A stretch of 64,000 nucleotides of DNA from Pseudoalteromonas aliena SW19 (GTDB lineage Bacteria > Pseudomonadota > Gammaproteobacteria > Enterobacterales > Alteromonadaceae), in contig NZ_AQGU01000025.1 in NCBI RefSeq assembly GCF_014905615.1, positions 1,215,858-1,279,857 of the forward strand, written 5' to 3'. The notes beneath the pieces were generated by a model. It did no database searches. It saw nothing but the letters and a program-made list of their open reading frames with translations, and was not told where the DNA came from. Positions 28,415-39,451 of the stretch are shown one piece after another (positions within the stretch are counted from its first letter, which is position 1; each line of letters opens with the position of its first letter). The position numbers and the translations under genes are program-made.

Positions 28415-30157
28415 TTACATTTGATCCATGACTTCGATGCCTAGTAAGTCTAATCCCGTTTCTAGTGTTTTAGAAACCAAATTACACAGCACTAAGCGGC
28501 TATCACGTACATTTGGCTCTACACCCTCTTTTAGTACTGGGCAGGCTTCATAAAATGTCATGTATAAGCTTGCTAGCTCATATAAGTAACCACATAGTAC
28601 GTGCGGTGTTGCTTCACTGATCATTAAATCAAGTACTTCTTCAAGCTGTAGTAGCTTAAGTGCTAGCGCTTTTTCTTGAGGCTCAACAATTGTAACGTCT
28701 GAATTTAATGTAGCTGCATCAACGCCTGACTTACGGAAAATACTGCGTATACGTGTATAAGCATATTGTAAGTAAGGAGCGGTTGCGCCTTCAAAGCTTA
28801 GCATGCTGTCCCAGTTAAAAATGTAATCGCTGGTACGGTGCTTAGAAAGGTCAGCGTATTTAACTGCGCCAATACCTACTTTACGGGCAATTTCGCTGCG
28901 CTCAGAATCACTTAAATCAGACTCACGTTCAGCTAGTTTTGTTGCGGCACGGTTAATTGATTCTTCTAATAAGTCAGCAAGTTTTACTGTGCCGCCAGTA
29001 CGTGTTTTAAATGGTTTATTATCGGCGCCCATCATGGTGCCAAACGGGCAAAACTCGTAACTTGTTTCGTCTCGTAATAAACCCGCTTTACGCGCTGTTA
29101 GCTCTACTTGATTAAAGTGTAGATTTTGACGTGCATCTACAAAAATTAAGATGCGATCAGCACCTAATTTATTTGAACGATAATCACATGCTGCTAAATC
29201 GGTAGTTGCATATAAAAAACCACCGCCAGATTTTTGTACGATAAACGCTGATGGCTCGCCATCTTTGTTAGCTAGCTCTTCTAAAAATACAACTTGCGCG
29301 CCTTGTGACTCTACAGCAATGTTTTTATCTTTAAGTAGGCTAATAATATCGTTAAGTTCTGCGTTGTATGCGCTTTCAGCCATAATATCGGCTTGAGTAA
29401 GCGTTACATTTAAACGTTTGTATACTTCTTCAGAGTGCTTAACTGAGGTTGCTATAAATAGTTTCCACAGTTTTTCACAATGCGCATCGCCACCTTGTAA
29501 TTTAACAACGTAGTCACGTGCTTTATCTGCAAAGCCTTCTTCGTCGTCAAAGCGTTTTTTAGCGTCGCGGTAAAACGTTTCTAAATCAGCAAGTGCTACA
29601 GAATCTAAATCAACGCCTTGGCTAATTTGATCTTCTAAATGCGCGATTAACATACCAAATTGTGTGCCCCAATCACCCATGTGATTTTGACGTACAACCG
29701 TGTCGCCTCTAAATTCAAGCGCACGTACAATTGAGTCACCAATAATGGTTGAACGTAAATGACCTACGTGCATTTCTTTAGCAAGGTTTGGAGATGAGTA
29801 ATCAACAACCACTTTTTGTGGGTTGGCGTGCTCATTTACAGCAAGCTTTGCATCACTGTTAGCTGCTTTAACGCTTTGTGCTAAAAACTCAGGCTTTAAA
29901 TGAATATTAATAAAACCAGGGCCCGCTATTTCAGTCTTTTGAGCAATATCGCTTACATCAAGGTTATCTATAATTTTTTGTGCAAGTTCACGTGGGTTGC
30001 TTTTCATTTTTTTAGCCGCGCCCATAGCTGCATTAATTTGGTAATCACCAAATTGTGGACGTGTGCTTTGCGTTACTGCTGGGTTTGTATCTTCGGGTAA
30101 GCCTGCACCCGCCATAGCAGCAATGGCTTTTTCGATTAAAATAGTACGAATATTCAT
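28415..30157 (-). CDS. argS: Arginyl-tRNA synthetase
   Basis: Class I aminoacyl-tRNA synthetase charging tRNA-Arg. It has an N-terminal Add-1 domain (residues about 1-100). The HIGH-type motif lies in [16 protein letters not shown] (about 122-137), then the catalytic core and the C-terminal anticodon-binding domain with [14 protein letters not shown]. Length (580 aa) is standard. As in most ArgRS proteins, no canonical KMSKS is visible. It is separated from upstream prfC by a small terminator. AAAAGGT serves as ribosome-binding site. Confidence 0.97.
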   Translation of the reverse strand: MNIRTILIEKAIAAMAGAGLPEDTNPAVTQSTRPQFGDYQINAAMGAAKKMKSNPRELAQKIIDNLDVSDIAQKTEIAGPGFINIHLKPEFLAQSVKAANSDAKLAVNEHANPQKVVVDYSSPNLAKEMHVGHLRSTIIGDSIVRALEFRGDTVVRQNHMGDWGTQFGMLIAHLEDQISQGVDLDSVALADLETFYRDAKKRFDDEEGFADKARDYVVKLQGGDAHCEKLWKLFIATSVKHSEEVYKRLNVTLTQADIMAESAYNAELNDIISLLKDKNIAVESQGAQVVFLEELANKDGEPSAFIVQKSGGGFLYATTDLAACDYRSNKLGADRILIFVDARQNLHFNQVELTARKAGLLRDETSYEFCPFGTMMGADNKPFKTRTGGTVKLADLLEESINRAATKLAERESDLSDSERSEIARKVGIGAVKYADLSKHRTSDYIFNWDSMLSFEGATAPYLQYAYTRIRSIFRKSGVDAATLNSDVTIVEPQEKALALKLLQLEEVLDLMISEATPHVLCGYLYELASLYMTFYEACPVLKEGVEPNVRDSRLVLCNLVSKTLETGLDLLGIEVMDQM

Positions 30158-30171
30158 ATTTTTACCTTTTT

Positions 30172-30192
30172 AAGCCCGCCAAAGCAGGCTTT
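30172..30192 (-). terminator. Terminator between prfC and argS
   Basis: Stem AAGCCCGC / GCAGGCTT with one G-U pair and a 4-nt loop. On the minus strand it is followed by TTAAAAAGG, so the T-tract is weak and readthrough into argS is possible. Confidence 0.6.
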
Positions 30193-30214
30193 CTTTAATT
30201 CTGATAAGTTAATT

Positions 30215-31804
30215 CTAGTTTTCGCGAGTGTGGTTAAATGTTACCTCAGGGTAACGCTCCACTGATAAGTTAAGATTTACACGGCTCGGCGCAATGTAAG
30301 TTAAGTTATCGCCACCATCGAGCGCTAAATTACTTTCGCACTTACGCTTAAAGTCTTCAAACTTTTTAACATCGTCACAGCTTACCCAACGCGCTGTATT
30401 TACGTTTACACCTTCGTAAATAGCATCTACGTTATATTCGGCTTTTAAGCGCGCTACAACTACATCAAACTGAAGTACACCTACCGCGCCTACAATTAAA
30501 TCGTTGTTTATAAGCGGTCTAAATACCTGCACAGCCCCTTCTTCAGAAAGCTGTACTAAGCCTTTTAATAATTGCTTTTGCTTAAGTGGATCGCGAAGAC
30601 GAATACGACGAAACAATTCAGGCGCGAAGTTAGGAATACCACTAAACTTAAGTTTTTCGCCTTGCGTGAACGTATCACCAATTTGAATGGTACCGTGGTT
30701 ATGCAAACCAATAATGTCGCCCGCGTAAGCATCAGCTGCGCGTTCACGGTCGCCCGCCATAAAGGTTACCGCATCAGAAATACTCACTTGCTTGCCAATT
30801 CGCACATGATTCATTTTCATGCCTTGGCTGTACTTACCCGATACAATACGCATAAATGCAATACGGTCACGGTGTTTAGGGTCCATGTTGGCCTGAATTT
30901 TAAATACAAAACCAGTAAAGTTTTCTTCGGTTGCAACAATAAGTCTGTCTTCTGTTTCGCGAGGCAGTGGCGTTGGTGCCCATTTAGTTAAACCATCTAA
31001 CACGTGGTCAACGCCAAAGTTACCTAGTGCAGTACCGTAATAAACAGGTGAAAGTTCACCCGCTAAAAACAGCTCTAAATCAAATTCGTTTGATGCGCCA
31101 ATCACAAGTTCTAGCTCATCACGTAATTGCACAGCCAAATCTTCGCCAATAGCAATATCTAGCTCAGGGTTATCAAGGCCCTTAATGGTACGTACTTCTT
31201 GTATTTTATGACCTTGGCCTGATTTGTATAAAATCGCTTCATCGTTATGGATGTGATAAACACCTTTAAAGTCCTTACCACAGCCTATTGGCCAAGTAAT
31301 TGGAGCACAGGCAATATTTAGCTCCGTTTCAACTTCGTCTAGCACTTCCATCGGGTCGCGAATTTCACGGTCACATTTATTCATAAACGTAACAATTGGT
31401 GTTGTACGTAGGCGTGTTACTTCCATTAACTTACGAGTACGGTCTTCTACACCCTTTGCCGCATCAATAACCATTAAACATGAATCAACCGCAGTGAGTG
31501 TGCGGTATGTATCTTCAGAAAAGTCTTCATGCCCTGGCGTATCAAGTAAATTAACCAAAGCGTTGTTATATGGAAACTGCATTACAGAAGTAGTAACCGA
31601 TATACCACGCTCTTTTTCCATTTCCATCCAGTCAGATTTTGCATGCTGGTTAGAACCACGGCCTTTTACAGTACCGGCTCGTTGAATAGCTTGCCCAAAT
31701 AACAATACTTTTTCGGTAATGGTTGTTTTACCCGCATCTGGGTGAGAGATGATAGCAAAGGTGCGTCGTTTATTAATTTCACTAAGGAGATTTTGATCTG
31801 CCAT
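30215..31804 (-). CDS. prfC: Peptide chain release factor 3
   Basis: Translational GTPase that removes RF1/RF2 from the ribosome after termination. Walker A/G1 SHPDAGKTT is at about residues 20-28. The switch region [20 protein letters not shown] follows, then [14 protein letters not shown] and the G4 motif NKCDRE. Length (529 aa) matches RF3. The upstream region carries the family-1 repeat copy B. No strong ribosome-binding site is visible before the ATG. Confidence 0.96.
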   Translation of the reverse strand: MADQNLLSEINKRRTFAIISHPDAGKTTITEKVLLFGQAIQRAGTVKGRGSNQHAKSDWMEMEKERGISVTTSVMQFPYNNALVNLLDTPGHEDFSEDTYRTLTAVDSCLMVIDAAKGVEDRTRKLMEVTRLRTTPIVTFMNKCDREIRDPMEVLDEVETELNIACAPITWPIGCGKDFKGVYHIHNDEAILYKSGQGHKIQEVRTIKGLDNPELDIAIGEDLAVQLRDELELVIGASNEFDLELFLAGELSPVYYGTALGNFGVDHVLDGLTKWAPTPLPRETEDRLIVATEENFTGFVFKIQANMDPKHRDRIAFMRIVSGKYSQGMKMNHVRIGKQVSISDAVTFMAGDRERAADAYAGDIIGLHNHGTIQIGDTFTQGEKLKFSGIPNFAPELFRRIRLRDPLKQKQLLKGLVQLSEEGAVQVFRPLINNDLIVGAVGVLQFDVVVARLKAEYNVDAIYEGVNVNTARWVSCDDVKKFEDFKRKCESNLALDGGDNLTYIAPSRVNLNLSVERYPEVTFNHTREN

Positions 31805-31871
31805 TAAAAAGTTCTTTTAGTTTGTATACGGATATTATCCACTTTAAGTATGCTGAGCTTTCAAGGCTTAA

Positions 31872-32034
31872 CTAATACCAATTGCATTAAATCAGTGTTC
31901 TATTATAGCGATAAAAAATAGCACAATAACACGGCGAAATTACACATAGAGTTGTTTTCTATGAATAATTTTTAACGTAGTTAGTGAGTTATTTAATACC
32001 CTAAAATAATCATGTTTTTAATAAAATTGCTAAA
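31872..32034 (+). repeat. Interspersed MITE-like repeat, family 1, copy B
   Basis: About 163 bp, the inverted copy of 6246-6412. It opens with CTAATACCAATTGCATTAA and ends near TTTTTAATAAAATTGC. The right-hand terminal repeat is less well kept than in copy A. No coding capacity. It is 68 bp upstream of the prfC start. Confidence 0.8.
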
Positions 32035-32354
32035 TTGCAACCACGAAAGCTCAACATACCATCAGAAAAGCCCCAAATTGGCTCTTCACATGCGATCCGT
32101 TATGTTAATCGTAATTGAAGACTATTTTCGCTGATCTTGGCCTTATAAACAATCAATGGTTAGTTATTAGCTGATCTTTTTATTCAAGGCCTCTGAGTTC
32201 TAAAATAAAATGCCAAAGTTCACCTCACAGCTCCCTATTATTTATACACAAGCTTCTTTAATTTGTTATAGAAATTAGCCATCAAGACACCTACAGACTT
32301 GTGTAATATAGCGGTTACGCATATTATTGATAAATTGCATGGAGGATAAGTAGT
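32035..32354. other. Intergenic region before the hybrid kinase
   Basis: About 320 bp between the family-1 repeat and the kinase gene. It holds the likely promoters for prfC (left) and the kinase (right) and an AGCCCCAAATTGGCT-type short stem near 32071. No gene is supported. Confidence 0.45.
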
Positions 32355-35033
32355 TTGGTCATGAAAACCAGTAAGTTAAGCATTCGATTATTATGGTATA
32401 TAACGCCACTTGTTATATTGCCTTTATTATTTTTAGGTGGCTTTACACTTACTAATGTGACTAACTCAACACAAAAGCAAGCTGATCTTATTATGAGCCG
32501 CTTTGTTGAGCAGCAACAGCAAAAAGTATTTAATTACATTGATTCTTTTCACTCCACTACCAAATTACTTTCAACCTCCCCTGTACTGAGTGATTTTTTA
32601 GCAAATGATGTGCATGTCAATGGAAATTATACGCGTAGACTAGGCGCATTAATGGATGTATTTGCCAGTTACAGTGAAGCCTATCCCGATATAATAAGTA
32701 TTAATTTGGTTTCGGCCAGCGGAAAAAGTGACGCCTACTATTCTAATAATTTAACCACAGCGCCTAAAAGCTATCCCTTTATGGATAAAGTGTTGCAGAG
32801 TAATTTAAGCCAGCAACAATTTATGGAACAAGAATCCGACGGCACCACTAACCTGTACTTTATTCAGCGCATTTACAGCGTTGATTACTACTTAAAACGC
32901 CCACAACAGCTAGGTTTTATTGTTTTACATGTTGAGCCTTCAATCCTTAACACCAGTATTTTAGAAGCACCTTATAACAATACGCTTAATTTACTGCTCA
33001 CCAAAGACGGTAAAATATTATTTAGTTCTGATTACAGTATGCGTGGCCAATACATTAGTGAATATGAGTTAAATAAAATTCATGATTTAGCTGATATAGG
33101 CACACTTTCGACTATCGAGCTATCCAGCATTGATAAAATAGAACGTATGATTTTTGCGGTGCAAATGAGTGGAGGATATTATTATGTTTCAACCATTCCA
33201 AAAGCCCTACTTTATCAATCGGGTAAAGCCATTAGTTTAATTACCGGTTTAATTGTTATTATTTCGGTGATCACCTTACCTATATTAATTTTTGTGGTTG
33301 TTCGTAATTTACTGTTAAATCCTATTGAGCTTTTAGGTGCGGCCAGTCATCGCGTCGGTGACGGTGATTTAGCAGTCGTTTTACCCGCGCATACGAACGA
33401 TGAAGTGGGTGTGTTATTTAACGATTTTAATCACATGGTTAGTCAAATAAGGCACTATCAAGAACAAGTAGAAGAATACAAACATCACCTAGAAGATAAA
33501 GTAGAAAGCCGAACTAAAGCACTTGAGGCAATGAATAGTCAACTTGAAGTTGCAATTACACAAGCAGAGCAAGCAAATCAACTTAAAAGCCGCTTTTTGG
33601 CAAATATGAGCCATGAAATACGCACACCATTGACTGCTATTATGGGCTTTACAGAGCAACTATTGCATAACGATAAAATAACCAACGACAAGCAATACTT
33701 AAGCACTATTTTACGTAACTCTAAGCACTTATTAGAGCTAATTAATAACATTTTAGATTTATCAAAAATAGAAGCAGAAAAGCTCGCTGTAGATCAAGCG
33801 CCTATAAACGTCGTGCAACTAGTGCACGATATTAAATCGATTATTGAACCATTAGCACAAGAAAAACAACTCACCCTAACCATAAATTATAACCTCCCCT
33901 TACCTTGCACTATATACAGCGATATTACTCGTTTAAAACAAATACTCATAAATATAGCTAATAACGCAGTGAAATTTACCGAACAAGGTAACGTCTCCAT
34001 TTGTGTGCACTATCATCCACGAAAGAAAGCACTCGAATTTGTAGTAACAGATACGGGTATAGGCATGTCGGAGCATCAAATAGAGCGCGTTTTTAAGCCT
34101 TTTGAACAAGCTGATGCAACCACAACACGTCGCTTTGGTGGCACGGGACTTGGATTGTGTATTTCTAAAAACTTAGCGCAATTACTTGGTGGCGATGTCG
34201 TTTTAAAAAGTGAAGTTGGTGTAGGGAGTCGATTTGCAATTAGCGTGGCATGCCATTTAAGCGGGAAAAAGCCTGAACTTGAATTACTAACAGAGCATAG
34301 CCAACTGACTCCTGAAAAAGACCCGCTGCTATCATTTGCAAGCAATCATTTTGATGCCAATATTTTAGTTGCCGAAGACAACCCTGATAATCAACTATTA
34401 ATAAAACTACTCTTACAAACGTGGGGCCTTGAACCTGATATTGCCAGCAATGGTGCCCAAGCAGTTGAAATGGCATTAGTTAACGACTATCAACTCATTA
34501 TTATGGACATGCAGATGCCGGTTATGGGCGGATTAGAAGCCACTAAAATGCTGCGCCATGCCGCTTATGATGGCCCTATCATCGCGTTAACTGCAAATGT
34601 AATGAACCATGATATAGACACTTATTTAAATGCAGGCTGCGATAAAGCCCTAGGTAAACCCATAGACAAAGACGCACTAGAGAGCGTATTGGTAAGCTAC
34701 CTACATCTTGAAAAAGATAACCAAAACAAATGGGATAGTTTATTAAAAAGTGAAAAATTCCAACAAATTGCAGATAACTATTTAGCTAACTTGCCAACCT
34801 ATTTAAATGAAGTAAAAGCACTGCAACACTCTGATGACTGGGAAGCACTACGCAGCGTTGCGCATAGTATAAAAGGCAGTGCGGGGTGTTTTAATTTTGA
34901 CGACATCTATCAAACTGCAGGGGCGCTCGAGGATAACCTAAAAAGCAATAACAAGGTCCCTCGAAATGAGTTAGTTAATAATTTAATAGCCGCAATAGAG
35001 CATTCAATAGATACAAATAACAAGCTGCTGTAA
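32355..35033 (+). CDS. Membrane hybrid histidine kinase (Cache-HAMP-HisKA-HATPase-REC-HPt)
   Basis: An 892-aa sensor kinase. It has a transmembrane segment near residues 12-31, a periplasmic Cache-like sensor region (about 35-290) and a second transmembrane helix (293-316), followed by HAMP and a coiled-coil. HisKA carries the phospho-His in MSHEIRTP (about 420). The HATPase domain has GTGLGLCISKNL, the receiver has phospho-Asp in IIMDMQMPVMGG (about 717) and the C-terminal HPt has AHSIKGSAGC (about 835). All phosphorelay sites are intact. No cognate response regulator is adjacent, so output goes elsewhere. Start choice: GGAGG (32341-32345) lies 9 nt before a TTG at 32355 but 15 nt before the ATG at 32361. 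TTG therefore has the better spacing, ATG the better codon. Confidence 0.9.
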   Translation: MVMKTSKLSIRLLWYITPLVILPLLFLGGFTLTNVTNSTQKQADLIMSRFVEQQQQKVFNYIDSFHSTTKLLSTSPVLSDFLANDVHVNGNYTRRLGALMDVFASYSEAYPDIISINLVSASGKSDAYYSNNLTTAPKSYPFMDKVLQSNLSQQQFMEQESDGTTNLYFIQRIYSVDYYLKRPQQLGFIVLHVEPSILNTSILEAPYNNTLNLLLTKDGKILFSSDYSMRGQYISEYELNKIHDLADIGTLSTIELSSIDKIERMIFAVQMSGGYYYVSTIPKALLYQSGKAISLITGLIVIISVITLPILIFVVVRNLLLNPIELLGAASHRVGDGDLAVVLPAHTNDEVGVLFNDFNHMVSQIRHYQEQVEEYKHHLEDKVESRTKALEAMNSQLEVAITQAEQANQLKSRFLANMSHEIRTPLTAIMGFTEQLLHNDKITNDKQYLSTILRNSKHLLELINNILDLSKIEAEKLAVDQAPINVVQLVHDIKSIIEPLAQEKQLTLTINYNLPLPCTIYSDITRLKQILINIANNAVKFTEQGNVSICVHYHPRKKALEFVVTDTGIGMSEHQIERVFKPFEQADATTTRRFGGTGLGLCISKNLAQLLGGDVVLKSEVGVGSRFAISVACHLSGKKPELELLTEHSQLTPEKDPLLSFASNHFDANILVAEDNPDNQLLIKLLLQTWGLEPDIASNGAQAVEMALVNDYQLIIMDMQMPVMGGLEATKMLRHAAYDGPIIALTANVMNHDIDTYLNAGCDKALGKPIDKDALESVLVSYLHLEKDNQNKWDSLLKSEKFQQIADNYLANLPTYLNEVKALQHSDDWEALRSVAHSIKGSAGCFNFDDIYQTAGALEDNLKSNNKVPRNELVNNLIAAIEHSIDTNNKLL

Positions 35034-35047
35034 GCCAAAAAATAGTA

Positions 35048-35524
35048 TTATTGAAAACCTAAACTTAATGCCATACCCATTAAAATAGCGTCTTCAAAGC
35101 CATTTTTTGCAGGGTTGTCGCTTGGGTAATAGTTTTTACGCACTGACATTTCAATAAAGCCTGCGCGTTCATACAGGGCAATTGCGCGCGTGTTAGATTC
35201 GCGTACCTCTAAAAATAAGTTTTCAGCGTTTTGTTGCTCACCGTATTCAATAAACTGAGCTAACAACTGCTTAGCAATACCCTTACCTTGTTGGCTTGGC
35301 ATTACACAAATATCCATAAGCGTAAAATCAGGTCCTGCTTTTTCGCCAATATAAAAACCAACCATATTCTCATCTTCAAACGCGGCTACATTAAAGTACC
35401 TTCCGCCTATACATGACTCCATGGTATTTAATGTCCACGGGTGGCTATGACATGCTGTTTCGATAGTCATTAATTGAGATATTGCGGTTTTGTCTACTGA
35501 TTTAAAGTTTATCAAGGTGTTCAC
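35048..35524 (-). CDS. rimI: Ribosomal protein alanine N-acetyltransferase RimI
   Basis: GNAT acetyltransferase that acetylates the N-terminal alanine of ribosomal protein S18. The acetyl-CoA-binding block VMPSQQGKGIAKQLL (about residues 91-105) and LEVRESNTRAIALYERAGF are typical of RimI. Length is 158 aa. Its first 23 bp overlap the 3' end of holD on the same strand, reproducing the holD-rimI linkage of enterobacteria and indicating translational coupling. Confidence 0.92.
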   Translation of the reverse strand: MNTLINFKSVDKTAISQLMTIETACHSHPWTLNTMESCIGGRYFNVAAFEDENMVGFYIGEKAGPDFTLMDICVMPSQQGKGIAKQLLAQFIEYGEQQNAENLFLEVRESNTRAIALYERAGFIEMSVRKNYYPSDNPAKNGFEDAILMGMALSLGFQ

Positions 35525-35852
35525 TCATTAAAGCCCATAAAGCGCGCTTATCGGCCGTGCTGAGCTGTGGTGTTGTAAGTACTAGCTGATCGCCTTTTAA
35601 TTGCACCTCAGCGCTTTGCACAACGCTATTAATAGCAATAGGGACTGCTGCACGTTTAATATCTGCAAGTAACTGACTAGAAAGCTCTATAGGCTCAAGC
35701 ACATTATTTTGTGATACTGTGTCAGGTGCATGACTATCTGTTAAAAGATTATCTGTAGAAAAACTATCTGCTAGAAATGTATCGGCTGGTTTAAAGTGTT
35801 TATTTAACTCGAGGTTTTCAATACCAAAAACAGCTGCGTACCGTGAATGCAT
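35502..35852 (-). CDS. holD: DNA polymerase III psi subunit (HolD-like)
   Basis: Small subunit of the clamp-loader complex linking gamma/tau to SSB through chi. Psi is poorly conserved, so the call rests on three things: position directly upstream of and overlapping rimI, length (116 aa), and the C-terminal KRALWALMSEHLDKL, which resembles the E. coli HolD ending. Residues about 20-50 form an Asp/Ser/Thr-rich linker of unusual composition (ADTFLADSFSTDNLLTDS). Confidence 0.75.
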   Translation of the reverse strand: MHSRYAAVFGIENLELNKHFKPADTFLADSFSTDNLLTDSHAPDTVSQNNVLEPIELSSQLLADIKRAAVPIAINSVVQSAEVQLKGDQLVLTTPQLSTADKRALWALMSEHLDKL

Positions 35853-35917
35853 AACGACTCGATGAAATTAGTAAGTAAGGTAATATAAGAATTAATAAAT
35901 ACGATGTAAAGAAGAAA

Positions 35918-35994
35918 TGGCAGGGGCGGAGAGACTCGAACTCCCAACCATCGGTTTTGGAGACCGCTGTTCTACCAATTGGAACTACGCCCCT
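35918..35994 (-). tRNA. tRNA-Trp (anticodon CCA)
   Basis: Folded by eye into a full cloverleaf of 77 nt with the 3' CCA encoded. Acceptor arms are AGGGGCG / CGCCCCT with discriminator G; D-stem GTTC/GAAC; anticodon loop CTCCAAA; T-arm GGGAG-TTCGAGT-CTCTC. The sequence is close to E. coli tRNA-Trp. The first anticodon-stem pair (27-43) is G-A instead of a Watson-Crick pair. Confidence 0.97.
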
Positions 35995-36007
35995 GCAATG
36001 ACGACGA

Positions 36008-36035
36008 ATTATAGAGAAGTTTCGCCAAAGGTAAA
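36008..36035 (-). promoter_or_regulatory. Sigma-70 promoter of tRNA-Trp
   Basis: On the minus strand, TATAAT (36008-36013) with TTTACC (36030-36035) 16 bp upstream. The -10 box ends 13 bp before the mature tRNA 5' end. Confidence 0.7.
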
Positions 36036-36077
36036 GAGAAAAATCACACTTTTAGTTCAACTGCTTTTTAAATAAAC

Positions 36078-36113
36078 AAAACGGCGAATTAGCATGCTAA
36101 TTCGCCGTTTTTT
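36078..36113. terminator. Terminator downstream of guaA
   Basis: A 34-bp perfect palindrome centred at 36094/36095 (left arm AAAACGGCGAATTAGCA). T-rich tracts follow on both strands. It separates guaA from tRNA-Trp. Confidence 0.92.
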
Positions 36114-36149
36114 AATCACTTAAAATTAGTTAATTAAAACTAAAATTAA

Positions 36150-37727
36150 TTATTCCCATTCGATAGTTGCAGGTGGTTTACCTGAAATATCGTAAACAAC
36201 ACGAGAAATACCATCAATTTCGTTAATGATACGGTTTGATACCACACCTAAAAACTCATACGGTAAATGTGACCAACGCGCTGTCATAAAGTCGATTGTT
36301 TCTACACAACGAAGTGATACAACCCAATCGTACTTACGTGCATCGCCCATAACCCCTACCGATTTAACCGGTAAGAATACCGTAAACGCTTGGCTTACTT
36401 TATGATAAAGCTCAGCTTTGTGTAGCTCTTCGATGAAAATCGCATCAGCGCGGCGTAATAAATCACAGTATTCTTTTTTGATCTCGCCAAGTACACGCAC
36501 ACCTAAACCAGGCCCTGGAAATGGGTGGCGGTATAACATGTCGTACGGTAAACCAAGCTCTAGGCCAATTTTACGCACTTCATCTTTGAATAACTCACGT
36601 AATGGTTCAACAAGCCCCATTTTCATGTCATCTGGTAATCCGCCCACATTGTGGTGAGATTTAATAACATGCGCTTTACCGGTTGCAGATGCCGCTGATT
36701 CAATTACATCTGGGTAGATTGTACCTTGCGCTAACCATTTCGCATTTTTAAGCTTTTTGGCTTGCTCATCAAACACATTAATAAACGTATGGCCAATGGC
36801 TTTACGTTTATCTTCTGGATCTGACTTACCAGCAAGATCATTTAAAAACTGCTCTTCAGCTTCAACTTTAACAATATTTAAGCCAAATTTATTACCAAAC
36901 ATGTCCATTACTTGTTGGCCTTCGTTTAAACGAAGTAAACCATTATCAACAAATACACATGTTAGCCTTTCGCCAATTGCACGGTGAATAAGCATAGCTA
37001 CAACCGATGAGTCAACGCCACCAGATAAGCCTAAAATAACTTCGTCATCGCCAACGGTTTCTTTAATTCGTTCGATAGCATCATCGATAATTTTTGCCGC
37101 AGTCCATAATTTTTCACAGCCACAAATATCAATAGCAAAACGCTCTAATAAACGCTGACCTTGATGTGTGTGCGTTACTTCTGGGTGAAACTGTACGCCG
37201 TAGAAACGTTTAGCTTCGTTAGACATTGCTGCATGTGGGCAAGTAGATGTTTTAGCTGTTGTTGTAAAATCAGCTGGAATATCCATTACTTTGTCGCCAT
37301 GGCTCATCCAAACGTCAAGTATGCCGTTGCCGCCATCAGTAATGTGGTCTTCAATTGCATCAAACAATGCACAACTGCCTACTTTTTCAACTTGTGCGTA
37401 ACCAAACTCTTTTTTATCAGAGCTGTGTACATTTCCGCCAAGTTGAGTTGCCATTGTTTGCATACCGTAACAAATACCTAATACAGGCACGCCTGCATTA
37501 AATACATACTCAGGAGCGCGCGGGCTGTTTTCAAGCGTTGTTGATTCTGGGCCACCAGAAAGAATGATACCTTGTGGGTTAAACTCGCGGATTTGCTCTT
37601 CAGTTACATCCCATGCCCACAGCTCACAATAAACACCAATTTCGCGTATACGGCGCGCGATTAGTTGCGTGTATTGTGAACCAAAGTCTAAAATGAGAAT
37701 TCGTGAATCGTGAATATCTTTGCTCAT
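36150..37727 (-). CDS. guaA: GMP synthase (glutamine-hydrolysing)
   Basis: Converts XMP to GMP using glutamine and ATP. The N-terminal class I glutamine amidotransferase domain carries catalytic Cys86 in GICYGMQ, with its partner His in GVQFHPEV. The ATP-pyrophosphatase P-loop LSGGVDSS is near residues 234-241. The dimerisation domain ends in IEWE. Full length (525 aa). Second gene of guaBA. Confidence 0.98.
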   Translation of the reverse strand: MSKDIHDSRILILDFGSQYTQLIARRIREIGVYCELWAWDVTEEQIREFNPQGIILSGGPESTTLENSPRAPEYVFNAGVPVLGICYGMQTMATQLGGNVHSSDKKEFGYAQVEKVGSCALFDAIEDHITDGGNGILDVWMSHGDKVMDIPADFTTTAKTSTCPHAAMSNEAKRFYGVQFHPEVTHTHQGQRLLERFAIDICGCEKLWTAAKIIDDAIERIKETVGDDEVILGLSGGVDSSVVAMLIHRAIGERLTCVFVDNGLLRLNEGQQVMDMFGNKFGLNIVKVEAEEQFLNDLAGKSDPEDKRKAIGHTFINVFDEQAKKLKNAKWLAQGTIYPDVIESAASATGKAHVIKSHHNVGGLPDDMKMGLVEPLRELFKDEVRKIGLELGLPYDMLYRHPFPGPGLGVRVLGEIKKEYCDLLRRADAIFIEELHKAELYHKVSQAFTVFLPVKSVGVMGDARKYDWVVSLRCVETIDFMTARWSHLPYEFLGVVSNRIINEIDGISRVVYDISGKPPATIEWE

Positions 37728-37789
37728 GGAGTATCTCGTAAAGTAGATGCTAATGCTAAATGCCGTTTGTTAATGTAAACGACTAAAAA

Positions 37790-37812
37790 GAGGGCTTGCA
37801 AAGCAAGCCCAG
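37790..37812 (-). terminator. Intercistronic hairpin between guaB and guaA
   Basis: GGGCTTGC (37792-37799) and GCAAGCCC (37803-37810) with a 3-nt loop; on the minus strand it is followed by CTCTTTTTAG. It has the form of a terminator in the guaB-guaA gap, suggesting partial termination or RNA processing that lowers guaA relative to guaB. Confidence 0.7.
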
Positions 37813-37834
37813 TATATTAAATTAATTACGCTGC

Positions 37835-39304
37835 TTAACCTAAGCGGTAATTTGGTGCTTCTTTAGTGATTTGCACATCATGAACATGCGACTCACCCAT
37901 ACCTGCAGATGTAACACGTACAAACTGTGGTTTTGTATTTAGCTCTTCAATTGTTGCACAACCCGTTAAGCCCATAGCACTTCGTAGGCCGCCCACTTGC
38001 TGATGAATAATCGTTGCAATAGGACCTTTGTACGCTACGCGACCTTCAATACCTTCTGGTACTAGCTTGTCTGCTTCGTTTGATTTTTGGAAGTAACGAT
38101 CTGATGAACCTTCTTTTTGATCCATCGCGCCCAATGAGCCCATACCACGGTAAGATTTGTAGTAACGCCCTTGGTATAGCTCAACTTCACCTGGTGCTTC
38201 TTCAGTACCAGCAAGAAGAGAACCCACCATTACACACGATGCACCAGCAACAAGTGCTTTAACAATGTCACCAGAAAAACGAATGCCACCATCAGCAATA
38301 ACAGGAATGTCGCGACCTTTTAAGCCTTCAACAGCATCTGAAATAGCTGTAATTTGTGGAACGCCACACCCTGTAACAATACGTGTAGTACAAATAGAAC
38401 CTGGGCCGATACCTACTTTAACTGCATCCGCTCCCGCATCAGCTAGTGCAATCGCACCTTCAGCTGTTGCAATGTTACCTGCAATAATTTGTAAGTCTGG
38501 GTACTCTTTGCGAGTTTTAGTAACACGGTCAATAACGCCTTGAGAGTGACCATGCGATGTATCGATAAGTAAAACATCAATACCCGCTTCTACTAATGCA
38601 GCAATGCGCTCATCAGTACCTGCGCCAACACTTACAGCAGCACCTACACGTAAACGACCTTGGTCATCTTTACATGCGTCAGGTTTGTCTTGGGCTTTTT
38701 GGTAATCTTTTACTGTGATCATGCCTTTGAGTTTAAATTCATCATCAACAACTAAGATTTTTTCAATGCGGTGTTCGTGCATTAAGCCTAAAATTTCTTC
38801 GCGGGCCGCACCTTCTTTAACGGTAACAAGCTTTTCTTTTTTAGTCATAACGGTAGAAACAGGCTGTTCAAGCTTAGTTTCAAAACGCATATCACGGCTA
38901 GTAACAATGCCTACAAGCACATTATTGCTATCGGTAACCGGAAAGCCTGAAAAACCTTTTTCATGCGAAAGCTCAACTGCATCAGCAATTGTTAAATCGG
39001 CAGTAACCGTTACAGGATAAGAAACAATACCTGCTTCGTAGGTTTTAACTTTACGTACGTTTTTCGCTTGTTCTTCAATAGTCATGTTTTTATGAATAAA
39101 ACCAAGACCACCTTCTTGCGCAAGGGCAATAGCTAAACGAGCTTCTGTAACAGTATCCATAGATGCTGAAATAAGCGGCAAGTTAAGTTTGATACCACGC
39201 GTTAAGCGAGTTGAAATATTTGCCGTGTGTGGCAAAACAGTAGAATGACCAGGTACTAAAAGTACGTCATCAAAGGTAAGAGCTTCTTTAGCGATTCTAA
39301 GCAT
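37835..39304 (-). CDS. guaB: Inosine-5'-monophosphate dehydrogenase
   Basis: NAD-dependent oxidation of IMP to XMP, the committed step to guanine nucleotides. The catalytic cysteine is in [15 protein letters not shown] (about residue 305). A CBS-domain pair (about 90-205) sits inside the TIM barrel. Mobile-flap residues YFQ and the C-terminal [17 protein letters not shown] are present. Length (489 aa) is standard. First gene of guaBA, divergent from xseA. Confidence 0.98.
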   Translation of the reverse strand: MLRIAKEALTFDDVLLVPGHSTVLPHTANISTRLTRGIKLNLPLISASMDTVTEARLAIALAQEGGLGFIHKNMTIEEQAKNVRKVKTYEAGIVSYPVTVTADLTIADAVELSHEKGFSGFPVTDSNNVLVGIVTSRDMRFETKLEQPVSTVMTKKEKLVTVKEGAAREEILGLMHEHRIEKILVVDDEFKLKGMITVKDYQKAQDKPDACKDDQGRLRVGAAVSVGAGTDERIAALVEAGIDVLLIDTSHGHSQGVIDRVTKTRKEYPDLQIIAGNIATAEGAIALADAGADAVKVGIGPGSICTTRIVTGCGVPQITAISDAVEGLKGRDIPVIADGGIRFSGDIVKALVAGASCVMVGSLLAGTEEAPGEVELYQGRYYKSYRGMGSLGAMDQKEGSSDRYFQKSNEADKLVPEGIEGRVAYKGPIATIIHQQVGGLRSAMGLTGCATIEELNTKPQFVRVTSAGMGESHVHDVQITKEAPNYRLG

Positions 39305-39451
39305 TTTGGCAACTTCTCACATGTGGATCTAAGATAAGGAATTGCGGCCAAATTTTAACAGCGTTGTTGGCGTGAGTAAATAATATTTCGCAAATATTTA
39401 TGATAAACTTATCTTATAACTTGCCTCATAAATAATTTTAGGTTGTTTTTT

